Assembly: GCA_017463155.1 (NCBI GenBank)
Contig: JAFTPT010000008.1
Location: forward strand, 62,001 to 126,000
DNA from: Blautia sp.
GTDB lineage: Bacteria; Bacillota; Clostridia; Lachnospirales; Lachnospiraceae
Reading direction: 5' to 3'
DNA length: 64,000 nt
In this document: positions 51,348 to 60,227 of the stretch, in pieces
Position numbering within the stretch: the stretch's first letter is position 1
Layout of the letters: every line of letters begins with the position of its first letter
Made by a program: the position numbers and the translations under genes
The notes under the pieces: model-generated
Database searches by the model: none
Told to the model about the DNA's origin: nothing
What the model saw: only the letters and a program-made list of their open reading frames with translations

Positions 51348-52501
51348 AGGCGGCTCCTTTCCATCCGGACCGCCAGCAGAAGACCGGCGAGGGATACAAG
51401 GCAAAGGAACAGAAGGCCCGTCCCGCTGAACAGCGCATGGATGTCAAACACCATGGTCGGAAGCGTTCCGAGGAACAGAGCGAGCATAAGGAGCCCGAAG
51501 GCAAAGCCCTTATATTCAGGCATGAGCAGCGTCAGAAGGGTCAGCGTCAGCGGCATAGTCATGTTGAACAGGAACACCGACAGGCAGCCGGGAACAGGCC
51601 CGCTGAACGAAAACAATGCGAGGATACCGCCTGCTCCGAGCGAAAGCAGAACCGCCCGCTGTATACCCATAAGGTCCGCCGCGATCCCGCCAAAGAACTT
51701 TCCGCCCACAATAAAAAGGGTGAAGACAAGTCCCATCAGGACGCCGGTTTTCCAGCCGTAGGAGAGGATGGATCCATAATAGGAGCGGATCACGACGACT
51801 CCGAACAGAAGAAGGCAGGGCAGCAGGATTTCCCGCATCGGCGGGAACTTTTTTTTGCCCTCGGCGGCAGCGGGCGGCACGTGGGCCGAAGTGCCTTTCA
51901 GCAGACGGTCGCAGACCAGCAGCACGACTCCGGCACAAAGGATGAGCACCAGAAAGACATTCCAAAGAGGCAGGTACTTCCTTCCCCAAAGGCCGCCCAG
52001 GTATACGCCTACGGCCCCGGAGGAGATAAAGATCCCCGGAGGAGCGTATTTAACGCGGGATGCCGGAGAGGGTGCATGGGCATTAAGATCCGTCGCGGAG
52101 CTGCGGTCCTGCCTGTCCTGTTCCAAACTGTGCTCCATGACCCGTATCCCGGCACCGATATGGAACATGCCGTTACCGAGGCCAAGCAGGAAGACGGGCA
52201 GAAGTCCTGCGGCCGTTCCGTATATCCCGGAGGGCAGGTGACGAAGCAGGAACGCGGCGGCGATCAGAAAACATCCGCAGGCAGCCAGGGAAAGCTGCCT
52301 TTTTTTGACCAACAGATCCGCCAGGAGTCCCAAAAGAGCAGGAAATGCAAACGCCATGAAGTTGTAAAAAACGACCCATCGAAGATACTGCCCGTGATCG
52401 CGGGCCAGGGGGATCAGGATGCCGGTCACATAGTAGATGCAGCAGAGATCCACCAGAAAATGCAGGATCGTGGTTATGAGTAAAGTGATCTTCTTTTCCA
52501 T
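51344..52501 (-). CDS. MFS transporter
   Basis: 385-residue major facilitator with 12 hydrophobic segments. Seen: LLGLLADLLVKKRQLSLAACG (loop 2-3 type motif), FLLGLGNGMFHIGAGIRVMEHS, GVYLGGLWGRK, VVGGKFFGG-like segment IVGGKFFGGIAADLMGIQR. An internal hydrophilic loop of about 35 residues lies between helices 5 and 6 or so. Substrate unknown. The start is uncertain (52501 or 52516), as no good ribosome site is found. First gene of the MFS / small membrane protein / SH3 operon. Confidence 0.82.
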   Translation of the reverse strand: MEKKITLLITTILHFLVDLCCIYYVTGILIPLARDHGQYLRWVVFYNFMAFAFPALLGLLADLLVKKRQLSLAACGCFLIAAAFLLRHLPSGIYGTAAGLLPVFLLGLGNGMFHIGAGIRVMEHSLEQDRQDRSSATDLNAHAPSPASRVKYAPPGIFISSGAVGVYLGGLWGRKYLPLWNVFLVLILCAGVVLLVCDRLLKGTSAHVPPAAAEGKKKFPPMREILLPCLLLFGVVVIRSYYGSILSYGWKTGVLMGLVFTLFIVGGKFFGGIAADLMGIQRAVLLSLGAGGILALFSFSGPVPGCLSVFLFNMTMPLTLTLLTLLMPEYKGFAFGLLMLALFLGTLPTMVFDIHALFSGTGLLFLCLVSLAGLLLAVRMERSRL

Positions 52502-52823
52502 AAGGACAGTATACATCAGGAACGGTGTCCGGGGCAAGTGGGAGGCTTTATAAGATAAGAAAGATACACATGCCGGGAAAACGATAAAGAGCAATATATG
52601 GCAATTTTACGACAATATACCGAAATGACATGCGGGGCGGAATAGAGTAGAATATAGTTGAAGAAACAGAAGACTCGGGCGGTAAGTGTGATTGCACGAA
52701 CTAAGCACGAATTGAGAATATGAAATCACCGCGGTACGACCTTCCGTGACTTCATTCTGCGGAAAAGACTGAATGAGGCGCAATCATCCCAGGATAAAGC
52801 AATGTTGTAAGGAGGAGAAGATC
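52502..52823. other. Divergent gap with structured leader
   Basis: 322 bases between the MFS gene and the oxidoreductase gene. Besides the promoter at 52625-52653, the leader has a long-range 7-bp pair, TGATTGC (52689-52695) with GCAATCA (52780-52786), enclosing a possible inner CCGC/GCGG stem. No known riboswitch was recognised. Confidence 0.5.
52625..52653 (+). promoter_or_regulatory. Promoter of oxidoreductase/isomerase pair
   Basis: ATGACA (52625-52630), 17-base spacer, TAGAAT (52648-52653), leaving a leader of about 160 bases. Confidence 0.65.
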
Positions 52824-53999
52824 ATGATCAATGGTTCAAAAGCAGTAGAGCATTCCATCAGATGGGCAATGGTAGGCGGCGGACTGGGCAGCCAGATCGG
52901 CTACATCCACCGTTCATCCGCACAGCGGGACAATAACTTTAAGCTGGTGGCCGGCGCCTTTGATATCAATCCGGAGCGGGGAATTGCATTTGGCAAGGAC
53001 CTGGGACTTGATCCCGATCGCTGCTATCCGGATTACAAGACCATGTTTGCGGAGGAAGCAAAGAGGGAGGATGGCATCGAGGCTGTCTCCATCGCGACGC
53101 CGAACGGCACACACTATGCGATCTGCAAGGCTGCGCTGGAAGCAGGCCTTCATGTCGTTTGCGAAAAGCCCCTCTGCTTTACCACGAAGGAGGCCGATGA
53201 GCTGGTGGCGCTGGCCGCATCCAAAAAGAAGATCGTGGGCGTGACCTACGGCTATTCCGGACACCAGATGATCCAGCAGGCACGCCAGATGATCAGGCAC
53301 GGAGACCTGGGCGAGATCCGCATCATCAACATGAGCTTCGCCTTCGGCGGCTATAATACAAAGATCGAGGAAACCAATGCGGCGGCCAAATGGCGCTTTG
53401 ACCCGTCCAAGGCAGGCATCTCCTTCGCCATGGGTGATGTCGGAACCCATCCACTGTTCATCATCGAGGCGATGATCCCGGATATGCAGATCCGTAACCT
53501 GATGTGCACCAGACAGGCGTTTGTCGAAGGCCGTGAGCTGGAAGACAATGCCTTTACGATCATGAACCTGAAGGGCAGCGAGCATGTGCAGGAGGGCGCG
53601 CAGGTCTACTGCTGGTCCAGTTCCATCAACTGCGGTGCCCGCCACTACCACAAGATCCGTGTCGTCGGTTCGAAGGCTTCCATCGAGTGGGATGACGAGC
53701 GTCCGAACCAGCTGAGCTACGAGATCGAAGGCGAGCCGGTACGTGTTCTGGAGCGCGGCGCCGGATATCTGTATCCGGAAGCACGCGTCGAAGACCGCCT
53801 GCTGGGCGGCCATGCTGAAGGCCTGTTCGAAGCCTGGAGCAACCTGTACCGCCGCTTCGCGATCGCGATGGCAAATGCGGACACGAGCGAATATGGCGAT
53901 TTCTGGTATCCGGATGTGCACGCCGGCGCCCAGGGAATGAAGTGGCTTGAGAAATGCGTCGAATCCGCGGACAACGGAAGTGTCTGGGTCGAGTATTGA
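52824..53999 (+). CDS. Gfo/Idh/MocA-family oxidoreductase
   Basis: 391 residues. Rossmann motif RWAMVGGGLGSQIGYIHR, EKP motif HVVCEKPLCFTTKEAD, and catalytic segment FAMGDVGTHPLFIIEAMIPD with Asp-His. Probably oxidises a sugar, inositol or related polyol. The ATG at 52824 follows AAGGAGG. It is followed after 20 bases by a TIM-barrel isomerase; the pairing resembles the iolG/iolE pair at 40-42 kb but the proteins are different families, so a different substrate is likely. Confidence 0.88.
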   Translation: MINGSKAVEHSIRWAMVGGGLGSQIGYIHRSSAQRDNNFKLVAGAFDINPERGIAFGKDLGLDPDRCYPDYKTMFAEEAKREDGIEAVSIATPNGTHYAICKAALEAGLHVVCEKPLCFTTKEADELVALAASKKKIVGVTYGYSGHQMIQQARQMIRHGDLGEIRIINMSFAFGGYNTKIEETNAAAKWRFDPSKAGISFAMGDVGTHPLFIIEAMIPDMQIRNLMCTRQAFVEGRELEDNAFTIMNLKGSEHVQEGAQVYCWSSSINCGARHYHKIRVVGSKASIEWDDERPNQLSYEIEGEPVRVLERGAGYLYPEARVEDRLLGGHAEGLFEAWSNLYRRFAIAMANADTSEYGDFWYPDVHAGAQGMKWLEKCVESADNGSVWVEY

Positions 54000-54019
54000 T
54001 ACAGAGGAGGAAAACAAAA

Positions 54020-54952
54020 ATGCCAATGCATATCTGCGGTGCTCCGGCGAGCTGGGGCGTAGATGATCCTAAAAACCCGTACCTTCCTCCCTGGAGAAAG
54101 GTGCTTTCCGAAGCCCATCAGGCCGGCTACCGCGCGATTGAGCTCGGGCCCTACGGTTTTTTGCCGGATGACGTAGCCGTCCTTGCCGAGGAGCTGGAAA
54201 AGAATGACCTTGCCATCATCGTCGGGACGATCTTCCACGATCTGGTGGATCCGGCTAATCAGCCTTCCGTTCTCGAGACCGTGGACAAGATCTGCAAGCT
54301 GATCACGGACCCGGCACTGCCGAAGCTTCCCGTGCTGGAAGGGCAGAAGTTCCCGACCCCGTACCTGACGGTCATGGACTGGGGACATGACGAGAGAGAT
54401 TACAACGCCGGTCATCCGGACCGTGCGCCGCGCATGAATGATGAAGAATGGAAGCAGTTCATCGGCCATGTCCGCGACGTCTGTGAGCGCGCGAACAGCT
54501 GGGGCGTACGTCCGTTGATCCATCCGCACTCCGGAACCTACATCGAATATGCCGATGAGATCGAACGGTTCGTGCAGGACATTCCTTATGAAACCGCAGG
54601 GCTGGTCCTGGATACCGGCCACCTGTACTACGGCGGGATGGATCCTGTGACCTATCTCAAGAAATATGCCAAGGTTCTCGACTACGTGCACTTTAAGGAT
54701 GTCAACCAGGAGGTCTATGAGAAGGTCCTGGCCAAGCACATCCGGTTCTTTGAGGGCTGCGGCGAAGGCACCATGTGCCCTGTCGGGACCGGCGCACTGG
54801 ACTACCCGGCCATCAAAAAGGCACTCGAGGAGATCGGCTACAGCGGCTATATCACGATCGAGCAGGAGAGGGACCCGAGAAATCAGGAGACCTCGCTGCG
54901 GGATGTGAAAGCCAGCGTGGATTATCTGAAGAGTGTGGGATATCAGATTTAA
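54020..54952 (+). CDS. Sugar phosphate isomerase/epimerase (TIM barrel)
   Basis: 310-residue xylose-isomerase-like barrel (AP_endonuc_2 type). Opening HICGAPASWGVDDPKNPY resembles IolE/inosose dehydratase relatives. Metal ligands likely in RPLIHPHSGTYIEY, GLVLDTGHLYYGG, VHFKDVNQEV and ITIEQERDP. GAGGAGGAAAAC precedes the ATG. Second gene of the pair with the oxidoreductase; a dehydratase or epimerase step on the keto product is the best guess. Confidence 0.87.
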   Translation: MPMHICGAPASWGVDDPKNPYLPPWRKVLSEAHQAGYRAIELGPYGFLPDDVAVLAEELEKNDLAIIVGTIFHDLVDPANQPSVLETVDKICKLITDPALPKLPVLEGQKFPTPYLTVMDWGHDERDYNAGHPDRAPRMNDEEWKQFIGHVRDVCERANSWGVRPLIHPHSGTYIEYADEIERFVQDIPYETAGLVLDTGHLYYGGMDPVTYLKKYAKVLDYVHFKDVNQEVYEKVLAKHIRFFEGCGEGTMCPVGTGALDYPAIKKALEEIGYSGYITIEQERDPRNQETSLRDVKASVDYLKSVGYQI

Positions 54953-54967
54953 ACTTGCAGAGCAGGT

Positions 54968-55006
54968 GGTCTCCGGATGAGGAAACGCATCCGGAGGCCT
55001 TTTTTA
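54968..55006 (+). terminator. Terminator after isomerase gene
   Basis: CTCCGGATG and CATCCGGAG pair over an 8-base loop, then CCTTTTTT. Confidence 0.88.
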
Positions 55007-55048
55007 TCCTTTCGATCCTTTGCATCAGGATAAAACGGCCCGGTGGTA

Positions 55049-55078
55049 TTGGTAAAAAAGTCAATCCTGTGCTATAAT
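55049..55078 (+). promoter_or_regulatory. feoAB promoter
   Basis: TTGGTA (55049-55054), 18-base spacer, TATAAT (55073-55078) with TGC directly before it (extended -10). No Fur box was clearly seen. Confidence 0.65.
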
Positions 55079-55102
55079 GGACAAAACAGGGAGGATTACC
55101 AT

Positions 55103-57454
55103 ATGACATTAAACGAACTGCAGATCGGCGAGTCCGCAAGGATCGAACGGGTCGACGGAGAGGGAGCGCTCCGTCAGCATATTCTGGACATGGGCGTGAT
55201 CCCCGGCGCGGAGGTGCAGCTGGTGAAGCTGGCCCCGATGGGGGATCCGATGGAGATCCGGATCCATGGCTATGAGCTGACGATGCGTCTGGCGGATGCT
55301 GAGAACATCGGCGTTTCGCTGATCGAGAAGCAATCCGAAACGGCCCATATAAAAGAAAAAAGACAAAAAACGCATCATCCGGGTCTTGGTGAGACGGGGC
55401 GGTTTCATCCAAAGGGAACCGGGGAAGCACTTCCTGAGGGGACGACACTGACCTTTGCCCTGGTGGGAAACCAGAACAGCGGCAAGACGACGCTTTTTAA
55501 CCAGCTGACGGGCGCCAGGCAGCATGTGGGCAATTTTCCCGGCGTGACGGTCGACCGGAAGGATGGTGTGATCCGCGGTCATGAGGATACGCTGATCACA
55601 GACCTGCCGGGCATCTATTCCATGTCGCCCTACTCGAGCGAGGAACTGGTATCCCGGAACTTCGTCCTCAACGAAAAACCGAAGGCGATCATCAATATCG
55701 TGGACGCCACCAACATCGAGCGGAACATGTATCTGACCATGCAGCTTCTGGAGATCGGCCGGCCCGTCGTGGTGGCTCTCAATATGATGGACGAGCTGAC
55801 GGGGAACGGTGGCTCCATCGATGTGAACACGATGGAGGAGATGCTGGGGACACCGGTCATTCCGATCTCGGCAGCCAGGAACGAGGGTATCGACGAGCTT
55901 GTGGAGCATGCCGTGCATATCGCACGTTATCAGGAGAAACCGCTCAGGCAGGATTTCTGCGGCTCCGACGACAATGGAGGCGCCGTTCACCGGTGCCTGC
56001 ATGCGGTGGGTCATCTGATCGAGGATCATGCCAGGGAGGCGGATCTTCCGATCCGGTTCTGTGCGGGCAAGATCATCGAAGGAGACCGGCTGATCCTGGA
56101 ACAGCTGCATCTGGATCCGAATGAGGAGGAAGCCCTGGAGCATATCGTGGTACAGATGGAGAAGGAGCGCGGACTTGACCGGAGCGCGGCCATGGCGGAT
56201 ATGCGGTTTTCCTTCATCGGAAAGGTCAGCGAGCGCTGTGTGACCAAGCCGCATGAGAGCAAGGAGCATGCCCGCAGCCAGCGGATCGACAGGATCCTTA
56301 CGGGCAAATACCTGGCCATTCCGATCTTTATCGCGATCATGGGGCTGGTGTTCTTCCTGACGTTCAATGTGATCGGCGCCTGGCTGCAGGATCTGCTTGA
56401 GAAGGGGATCGGTGTGCTTGCCGACGCGGCCGACAGGGGTATGACCGCCGCGGGGGTCAGTGACAGTATCCATTCCCTCGTGCTCGACGGCCTGTTCGAG
56501 GGTGTGGGAAGCGTGCTTAGCTTCCTTCCGATCATCGTGACCATGTTCTTTTTCCTCTCGCTTCTGGAGGACAGCGGATACATTGCCAGGGTCGCGTTCT
56601 TTATGGACAAGCTTCTTCGTAAGCTTGGCCTCTCGGGGCGGAGCATCGTGCCGATGCTGATCGGTTTTGGATGTACGGTTCCCGCCGTCATGTCCACTAG
56701 GACGCTTCCAAGTGAGCGGGACCGCCGGATGACGATCCTTTTGACGCCCTTTATGAGCTGCACGGCCAAGCTGCCGATCTACGCCTTTTTTGTAAATGCC
56801 TTTTTCCCGAAAAAGGGCGGGCTGATCATGACCGGCCTGTACGTGCTGGGCGTCCTGATGGGCATCCTTGCCGCACTGATCTATAAGAAGACCCTGTTCA
56901 GAGGTGAAGCGGTGCCTTTTGTCATGGAGCTTCCGAATTACCGGATGCCGAGCCCGCGGAATGTGGTGCAGCTGCTCTGGGAAAAATCCAAGGATTTTCT
57001 GCACAGGGCATTTTCGGTCATCCTGATCGCCACGATCATCGTGTGGTTCCTGCAGAAATTTGATCTCCGGTTCAATATGGTGGAGAACGCCCATGACAGT
57101 ATCCTGGCGACGATCTCCGGCTTCTTTGTCCCGCTGTTCCGGCCGCTGGGACTTGGGGACTGGCGTGTCGTCACGTCTCTCGTCAGCGGCTTTATGGCCA
57201 AGGAGAGCGTTGTATCGGTCATGGAGGTGCTCTACCGGACGGAGGGCGGCGTCACGGCCGTGATGAGTTCGCTGGCAGCCGCCTCGATGCTGGTGTTCAG
57301 CCTTCTGTATACGCCCTGCGTGGCAGCCATCGCATCGATCAAGAGAGAACTGGGCGGCCGCTGGGCCATCCGGGTCGTGCTCGGACAGTGCGTGATCGCG
57401 TGGATCGCAGCCCTCGTGGTAAGGCTGATCGGTCTTATGTTTGGACTTGGATAA
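55103..57454 (+). CDS. feoB: Ferrous iron transporter, FeoA-FeoB fusion
   Basis: GTP-dependent ferrous iron import, 783 residues. An N-terminal FeoA (SH3-like) domain, residues 1-75 (MTLNELQIGESARIERVDGE; HILDMGVIPGAEVQLV), is joined by a 45-residue polar linker to FeoB. G domain: G1 VGNQNSGKTT near 121, G2 NFPGVTVD, G3 DLPGIYSM, G4 NMMDE. The membrane part has GRSIVPMLIGFGCTVPAVMSTR and FMSCTAKLPIYAFF, the conserved FeoB core. AGGGAGG precedes the ATG. It is followed by a Cys-rich partner, so the unit is a complete Feo system. The fusion of FeoA with FeoB is seen in a minority of bacteria. Confidence 0.96.
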   Translation: MTLNELQIGESARIERVDGEGALRQHILDMGVIPGAEVQLVKLAPMGDPMEIRIHGYELTMRLADAENIGVSLIEKQSETAHIKEKRQKTHHPGLGETGRFHPKGTGEALPEGTTLTFALVGNQNSGKTTLFNQLTGARQHVGNFPGVTVDRKDGVIRGHEDTLITDLPGIYSMSPYSSEELVSRNFVLNEKPKAIINIVDATNIERNMYLTMQLLEIGRPVVVALNMMDELTGNGGSIDVNTMEEMLGTPVIPISAARNEGIDELVEHAVHIARYQEKPLRQDFCGSDDNGGAVHRCLHAVGHLIEDHAREADLPIRFCAGKIIEGDRLILEQLHLDPNEEEALEHIVVQMEKERGLDRSAAMADMRFSFIGKVSERCVTKPHESKEHARSQRIDRILTGKYLAIPIFIAIMGLVFFLTFNVIGAWLQDLLEKGIGVLADAADRGMTAAGVSDSIHSLVLDGLFEGVGSVLSFLPIIVTMFFFLSLLEDSGYIARVAFFMDKLLRKLGLSGRSIVPMLIGFGCTVPAVMSTRTLPSERDRRMTILLTPFMSCTAKLPIYAFFVNAFFPKKGGLIMTGLYVLGVLMGILAALIYKKTLFRGEAVPFVMELPNYRMPSPRNVVQLLWEKSKDFLHRAFSVILIATIIVWFLQKFDLRFNMVENAHDSILATISGFFVPLFRPLGLGDWRVVTSLVSGFMAKESVVSVMEVLYRTEGGVTAVMSSLAAASMLVFSLLYTPCVAAIASIKRELGGRWAIRVVLGQCVIAWIAALVVRLIGLMFGLG

Positions 57455-57464
57455 AGGAGAATTC

Positions 57465-57626
57465 ATGAATATCTGGGATGTGGTGATCCTGGCGGCAGTG
57501 CTGCTCCTGGTAGTACTTGCGGTCCGGAGACTGAAAAAAGATAAAAAGAACGGATGCTCCTGCGGATGCGGCTGTTCCTCCTGCAGCACAGACTGCGTGA
57601 AAGGAAAGCCGGACACCCGGAAGTAA
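57465..57626 (+). CDS. FeoB-associated Cys-rich membrane protein
   Basis: 53 residues: one membrane helix (VVILAAVLLLVVLAVRRL), a basic stretch, then a Cys cluster CSCGCGCSSCSTDC. AAAGGAG precedes the ATG, 10 bases after feoB. Such small proteins accompany FeoB in many Firmicutes and are thought to handle iron at the cytoplasmic face; mechanism unproven. Confidence 0.88.
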   Translation: MNIWDVVILAAVLLLVVLAVRRLKKDKKNGCSCGCGCSSCSTDCVKGKPDTRK

Positions 57627-57706
57627 AAAGCGGGGCACATAACCTGCCACAGGAACCTGAAAATGCTGCTTACACGGTACAGACGAGACAGAGAGGAGTG
57701 ACACGC

Positions 57707-59542
57707 ATGCCGCCAGGCCCGGGAGGACATTTCGGAAGAGGATATCTTACAGAAGAAGAAAAGGCGAACCGGCCGAAAGTAACAAAAGAACTGCTGCAGA
57801 GGATCGCAGGGTACCTGAAGCCGTACTGGAAACAGCTGCTGCTGGTACTTGTGTGCCTCATTTTTTCATCGATCTTCAGCCTTCTGCCGTCGATCCTGAC
57901 GGGCAGGATCATCGACGACGGACTGATCGACAGGAACCTGGGGATGCTGATCAAGCTGATCATCCTGTCCTTTGCCGTGACGGTGCTTTCCAACCTGATC
58001 GGGGTGGCGGAGAGCTACCTGAACACCTGGATCGCCCAGCATATCAGCTTTGACATGCGCAACCAGATGTTCCGGCATCTGCAGAAGATGTCCCAGCGGT
58101 TCTTCACCACCAGCAACCAGGGAGACATCGTGACGCGGATGACCAGCGATATCGCGGGTGTGGAGACGGTGATCGGAAACACCTTCACCAGCATCCTGTC
58201 GAACATCATCACGCTGGTCGTCGCTCTGATCGCCATGTTCCAGAAAAACTGGATCCTGGCACTCATCAGCATCGCGGTGGTGCCGCTCTTTACGCTGCCG
58301 ACGCGCATGGCCGGGAGGACCCGGTGGACGCTGACACGGGAGTCCCAGGAATGCAACGATGAGATCAACGGGATCCTGAACGAGACGCTCTCGGTCAGCG
58401 GTCAGCTGCTGGTCAAGCTCTTTGTCCGGGAAAACCATGAATACAAGCGCTACCGCACGATGAACGAGAAGATGATGCGCCTCAACATCCGGGAACGGAT
58501 GGCAGGCCGCTGGTTCTTTGTGGTGCTGAGCACCTTCTCCAGCATCGGGCCCATGCTTTTATATCTGGCGGGCGGGATCATGATCATGAAATATGATTCC
58601 AGCCTGACGGTCGGCGATATCACCGTGCTGGTCGCCCTGCTCGGCCGCATGTACGGGCCGGTCAATTCGCTTCTCAACATCCAGGTGGACTGGGTACGGT
58701 CCATGGCCATGTTCACCCGGATCTTTGAATATTTTGATATGCCCGTGGAGATCAAAAATCCGAAGAACGCCATCACTCCGGATCACGCCGAGGGCGAGGT
58801 GCGGTTTGTAAACGTGAATTTCGGCTACGAGAAGGAAAGACAGATCCTGAAGGACGTGAGCTTTGAACTGAAGAGCGGTCACAGTGTGGCGATCGTCGGA
58901 CCTTCGGGCTCGGGCAAGAGCACGATCGTCAACCTGATCCCGCGCCTGTACGATGTGTGGAGCGGGCAGGTGATGTTCGACGGGCACGACGTGCGGAAAC
59001 TGGACCTGGGCTTTCTCAGGAGAAATACCGGCATCGTGACCCAGGAGACCTACCTGTTCAACGGCAGTATCCGGGAGAATCTGCTCTACGCGAACCCGGA
59101 CGCGACCGAGGAGATGATGGTCGAGGCCTGCAAAAAGGCCAACATCTATGACTTTATCAGCAGTCAGCCGGAGGGCCTGGATACGCTTGTCGGTAACCGT
59201 GGACTGAAGCTGTCCGGCGGCGAAAAGCAGCGGATCTCCATCGCCAGGGTCCTTCTCAAGGATCCGGCCCTTCTGATCTTCGACGAGGCGACCTCTGCCC
59301 TTGATTCGATCTCCGAGGACCTGATCCAGAAAGCGATCGATCCGCTGATCGAGTCCAGGACAAGCATCCTGATCGCGCACCGGCTTTCCACGATCCTGGC
59401 CGCCGATGAGATCCTGGTTGTGAAGGACGGGGAGATCGTGGAGCGGGGAAGCCACAAGGAACTGGTGAACGCCGGAGGTACCTACACGGAACTCTATGAG
59501 ACTCAGTTCAGGAGAGCGATGGAGGAAGGAGCAAAGACATGA
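57707..59542 (+). CDS. ABC exporter, fused permease-ATPase
   Basis: 611-residue half-transporter of the multidrug/lipid type. Six membrane helices at about 30-315, then an ATPase with Walker A IVGPSGSGKST, Q-loop VTQETYLFNG, signature LKLSGGEKQRISIA, Walker B ALLIFDEATSALD and H-loop IAHRLST. It is a homodimer type, since no partner subunit is adjacent. GAGAGGAG fixes the ATG at 57707. It is 80 bases after the Feo genes without a terminator, so it may be co-transcribed; functional link unknown. Confidence 0.93.
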   Translation: MPPGPGGHFGRGYLTEEEKANRPKVTKELLQRIAGYLKPYWKQLLLVLVCLIFSSIFSLLPSILTGRIIDDGLIDRNLGMLIKLIILSFAVTVLSNLIGVAESYLNTWIAQHISFDMRNQMFRHLQKMSQRFFTTSNQGDIVTRMTSDIAGVETVIGNTFTSILSNIITLVVALIAMFQKNWILALISIAVVPLFTLPTRMAGRTRWTLTRESQECNDEINGILNETLSVSGQLLVKLFVRENHEYKRYRTMNEKMMRLNIRERMAGRWFFVVLSTFSSIGPMLLYLAGGIMIMKYDSSLTVGDITVLVALLGRMYGPVNSLLNIQVDWVRSMAMFTRIFEYFDMPVEIKNPKNAITPDHAEGEVRFVNVNFGYEKERQILKDVSFELKSGHSVAIVGPSGSGKSTIVNLIPRLYDVWSGQVMFDGHDVRKLDLGFLRRNTGIVTQETYLFNGSIRENLLYANPDATEEMMVEACKKANIYDFISSQPEGLDTLVGNRGLKLSGGEKQRISIARVLLKDPALLIFDEATSALDSISEDLIQKAIDPLIESRTSILIAHRLSTILAADEILVVKDGEIVERGSHKELVNAGGTYTELYETQFRRAMEEGAKT

Positions 59543-59883
59543 GTTATTACGATGATAAGATTGAAAGGCACAGGCATAAAAAGTCTGCATTTTCCCGCTA
59601 TTTCGTGCGGACGCTGGAGGTGCTGGCAATCGTCCTCAGTTTTCTCGGCAGGAGCAGGATCGCGAGGTTTTTGTCCACCAAGATCACCCTGGACGTGGTG
59701 GTCGAGGTGACGGACAAGTTCGGGGCCGCGGCGGGGCACAGGCTTTCCACGTTCATCGCGGCCATCGTGGCGGAACCGCTGATCATCGCGTACGTGGTGA
59801 CCGGTGTGATCGTGGCCATCAACCTTCTTGCCCTTCTGATACGGAAACTGAGAAGACGCCGTAGAGACGCCTATGATCTCTGA
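59539..59883 (+). CDS. Small membrane protein after ABC exporter
   Basis: 114 residues, not recognised. Basic N-terminus (YYDDKIERHRHKKSAFSRYF), one or two hydrophobic stretches (TLEVLAIVLSFL and FIAAIVAEPLIIAYVVTGVIVAINLLALL), and a very basic end RKLRRRRRDAY. The ATG overlaps the exporter stop (ATGA), so translation is coupled. It may be an accessory factor of the exporter. Confidence 0.65.
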   Translation: MSYYDDKIERHRHKKSAFSRYFVRTLEVLAIVLSFLGRSRIARFLSTKITLDVVVEVTDKFGAAAGHRLSTFIAAIVAEPLIIAYVVTGVIVAINLLALLIRKLRRRRRDAYDL

Positions 59884-59890
59884 TTCTTCT

Positions 59891-59918
59891 TTGCATCAGC
59901 TATGTTTTGTGATATAAT
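59891..59918 (+). promoter_or_regulatory. Promoter of zinc-ribbon gene
   Basis: TTGCAT (59891-59896), 16-base spacer, TATAAT (59913-59918). Confidence 0.6.
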
Positions 59919-59975
59919 TAAATGGCAGCCGATAACTACAAAAAACATATCAGATCACAAAAAGGAGGAATCGTC

Positions 59976-60170
59976 ATGGCAGTAATGGATGGATGTGAAG
60001 CTGGTTTCCGTACAGCTGTAGCTGAGGATCGGAAATGCCCGGTCTGCGGCAAAGAGGTTGAAGTATTTACGATCAAAGGAAAGATCACGGAGGACACCGC
60101 CTGTGATTGCGGCTATGTATTTAAAGCCGAAACGGCTCCCTCCCCGGTGGTTGAAAAGAAGGAAGAATGA
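59976..60170 (+). CDS. Small zinc-ribbon-type protein
   Basis: 64 residues with four Cys in two pairs (CPVCGKEVEVF and DTACDCGYVF), fitting a single zinc ribbon, and an acidic/Lys tail. AAAAGGAGG precedes the ATG. It has its own promoter and terminator. Function unknown; a regulatory or structural metal-binding role is likely from size and fold. Confidence 0.75.
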   Translation: MAVMDGCEAGFRTAVAEDRKCPVCGKEVEVFTIKGKITEDTACDCGYVFKAETAPSPVVEKKEE

Positions 60171-60181
60171 TAATAAAGAAA

Positions 60182-60214
60182 CAGGGCGCTGCCGCATGAT
60201 GCGGCAGCGCCCTG
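60182..60214. terminator. Bidirectional terminator
   Basis: CAGGGCGCTGCCGCA and TGCGGCAGCGCCCTG pair around TGA, between the zinc-ribbon gene and the convergent GGDEF gene. Confidence 0.85.
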
Positions 60215-60227
60215 CTGCGTGATAAGA

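Noticed and set aside
55109-57730. Very long open frame opposite feoB
   Set aside because: Mirror of the strongly biased feoB sequence; His/Arg/Gln-rich nonsense without start signals or domains.
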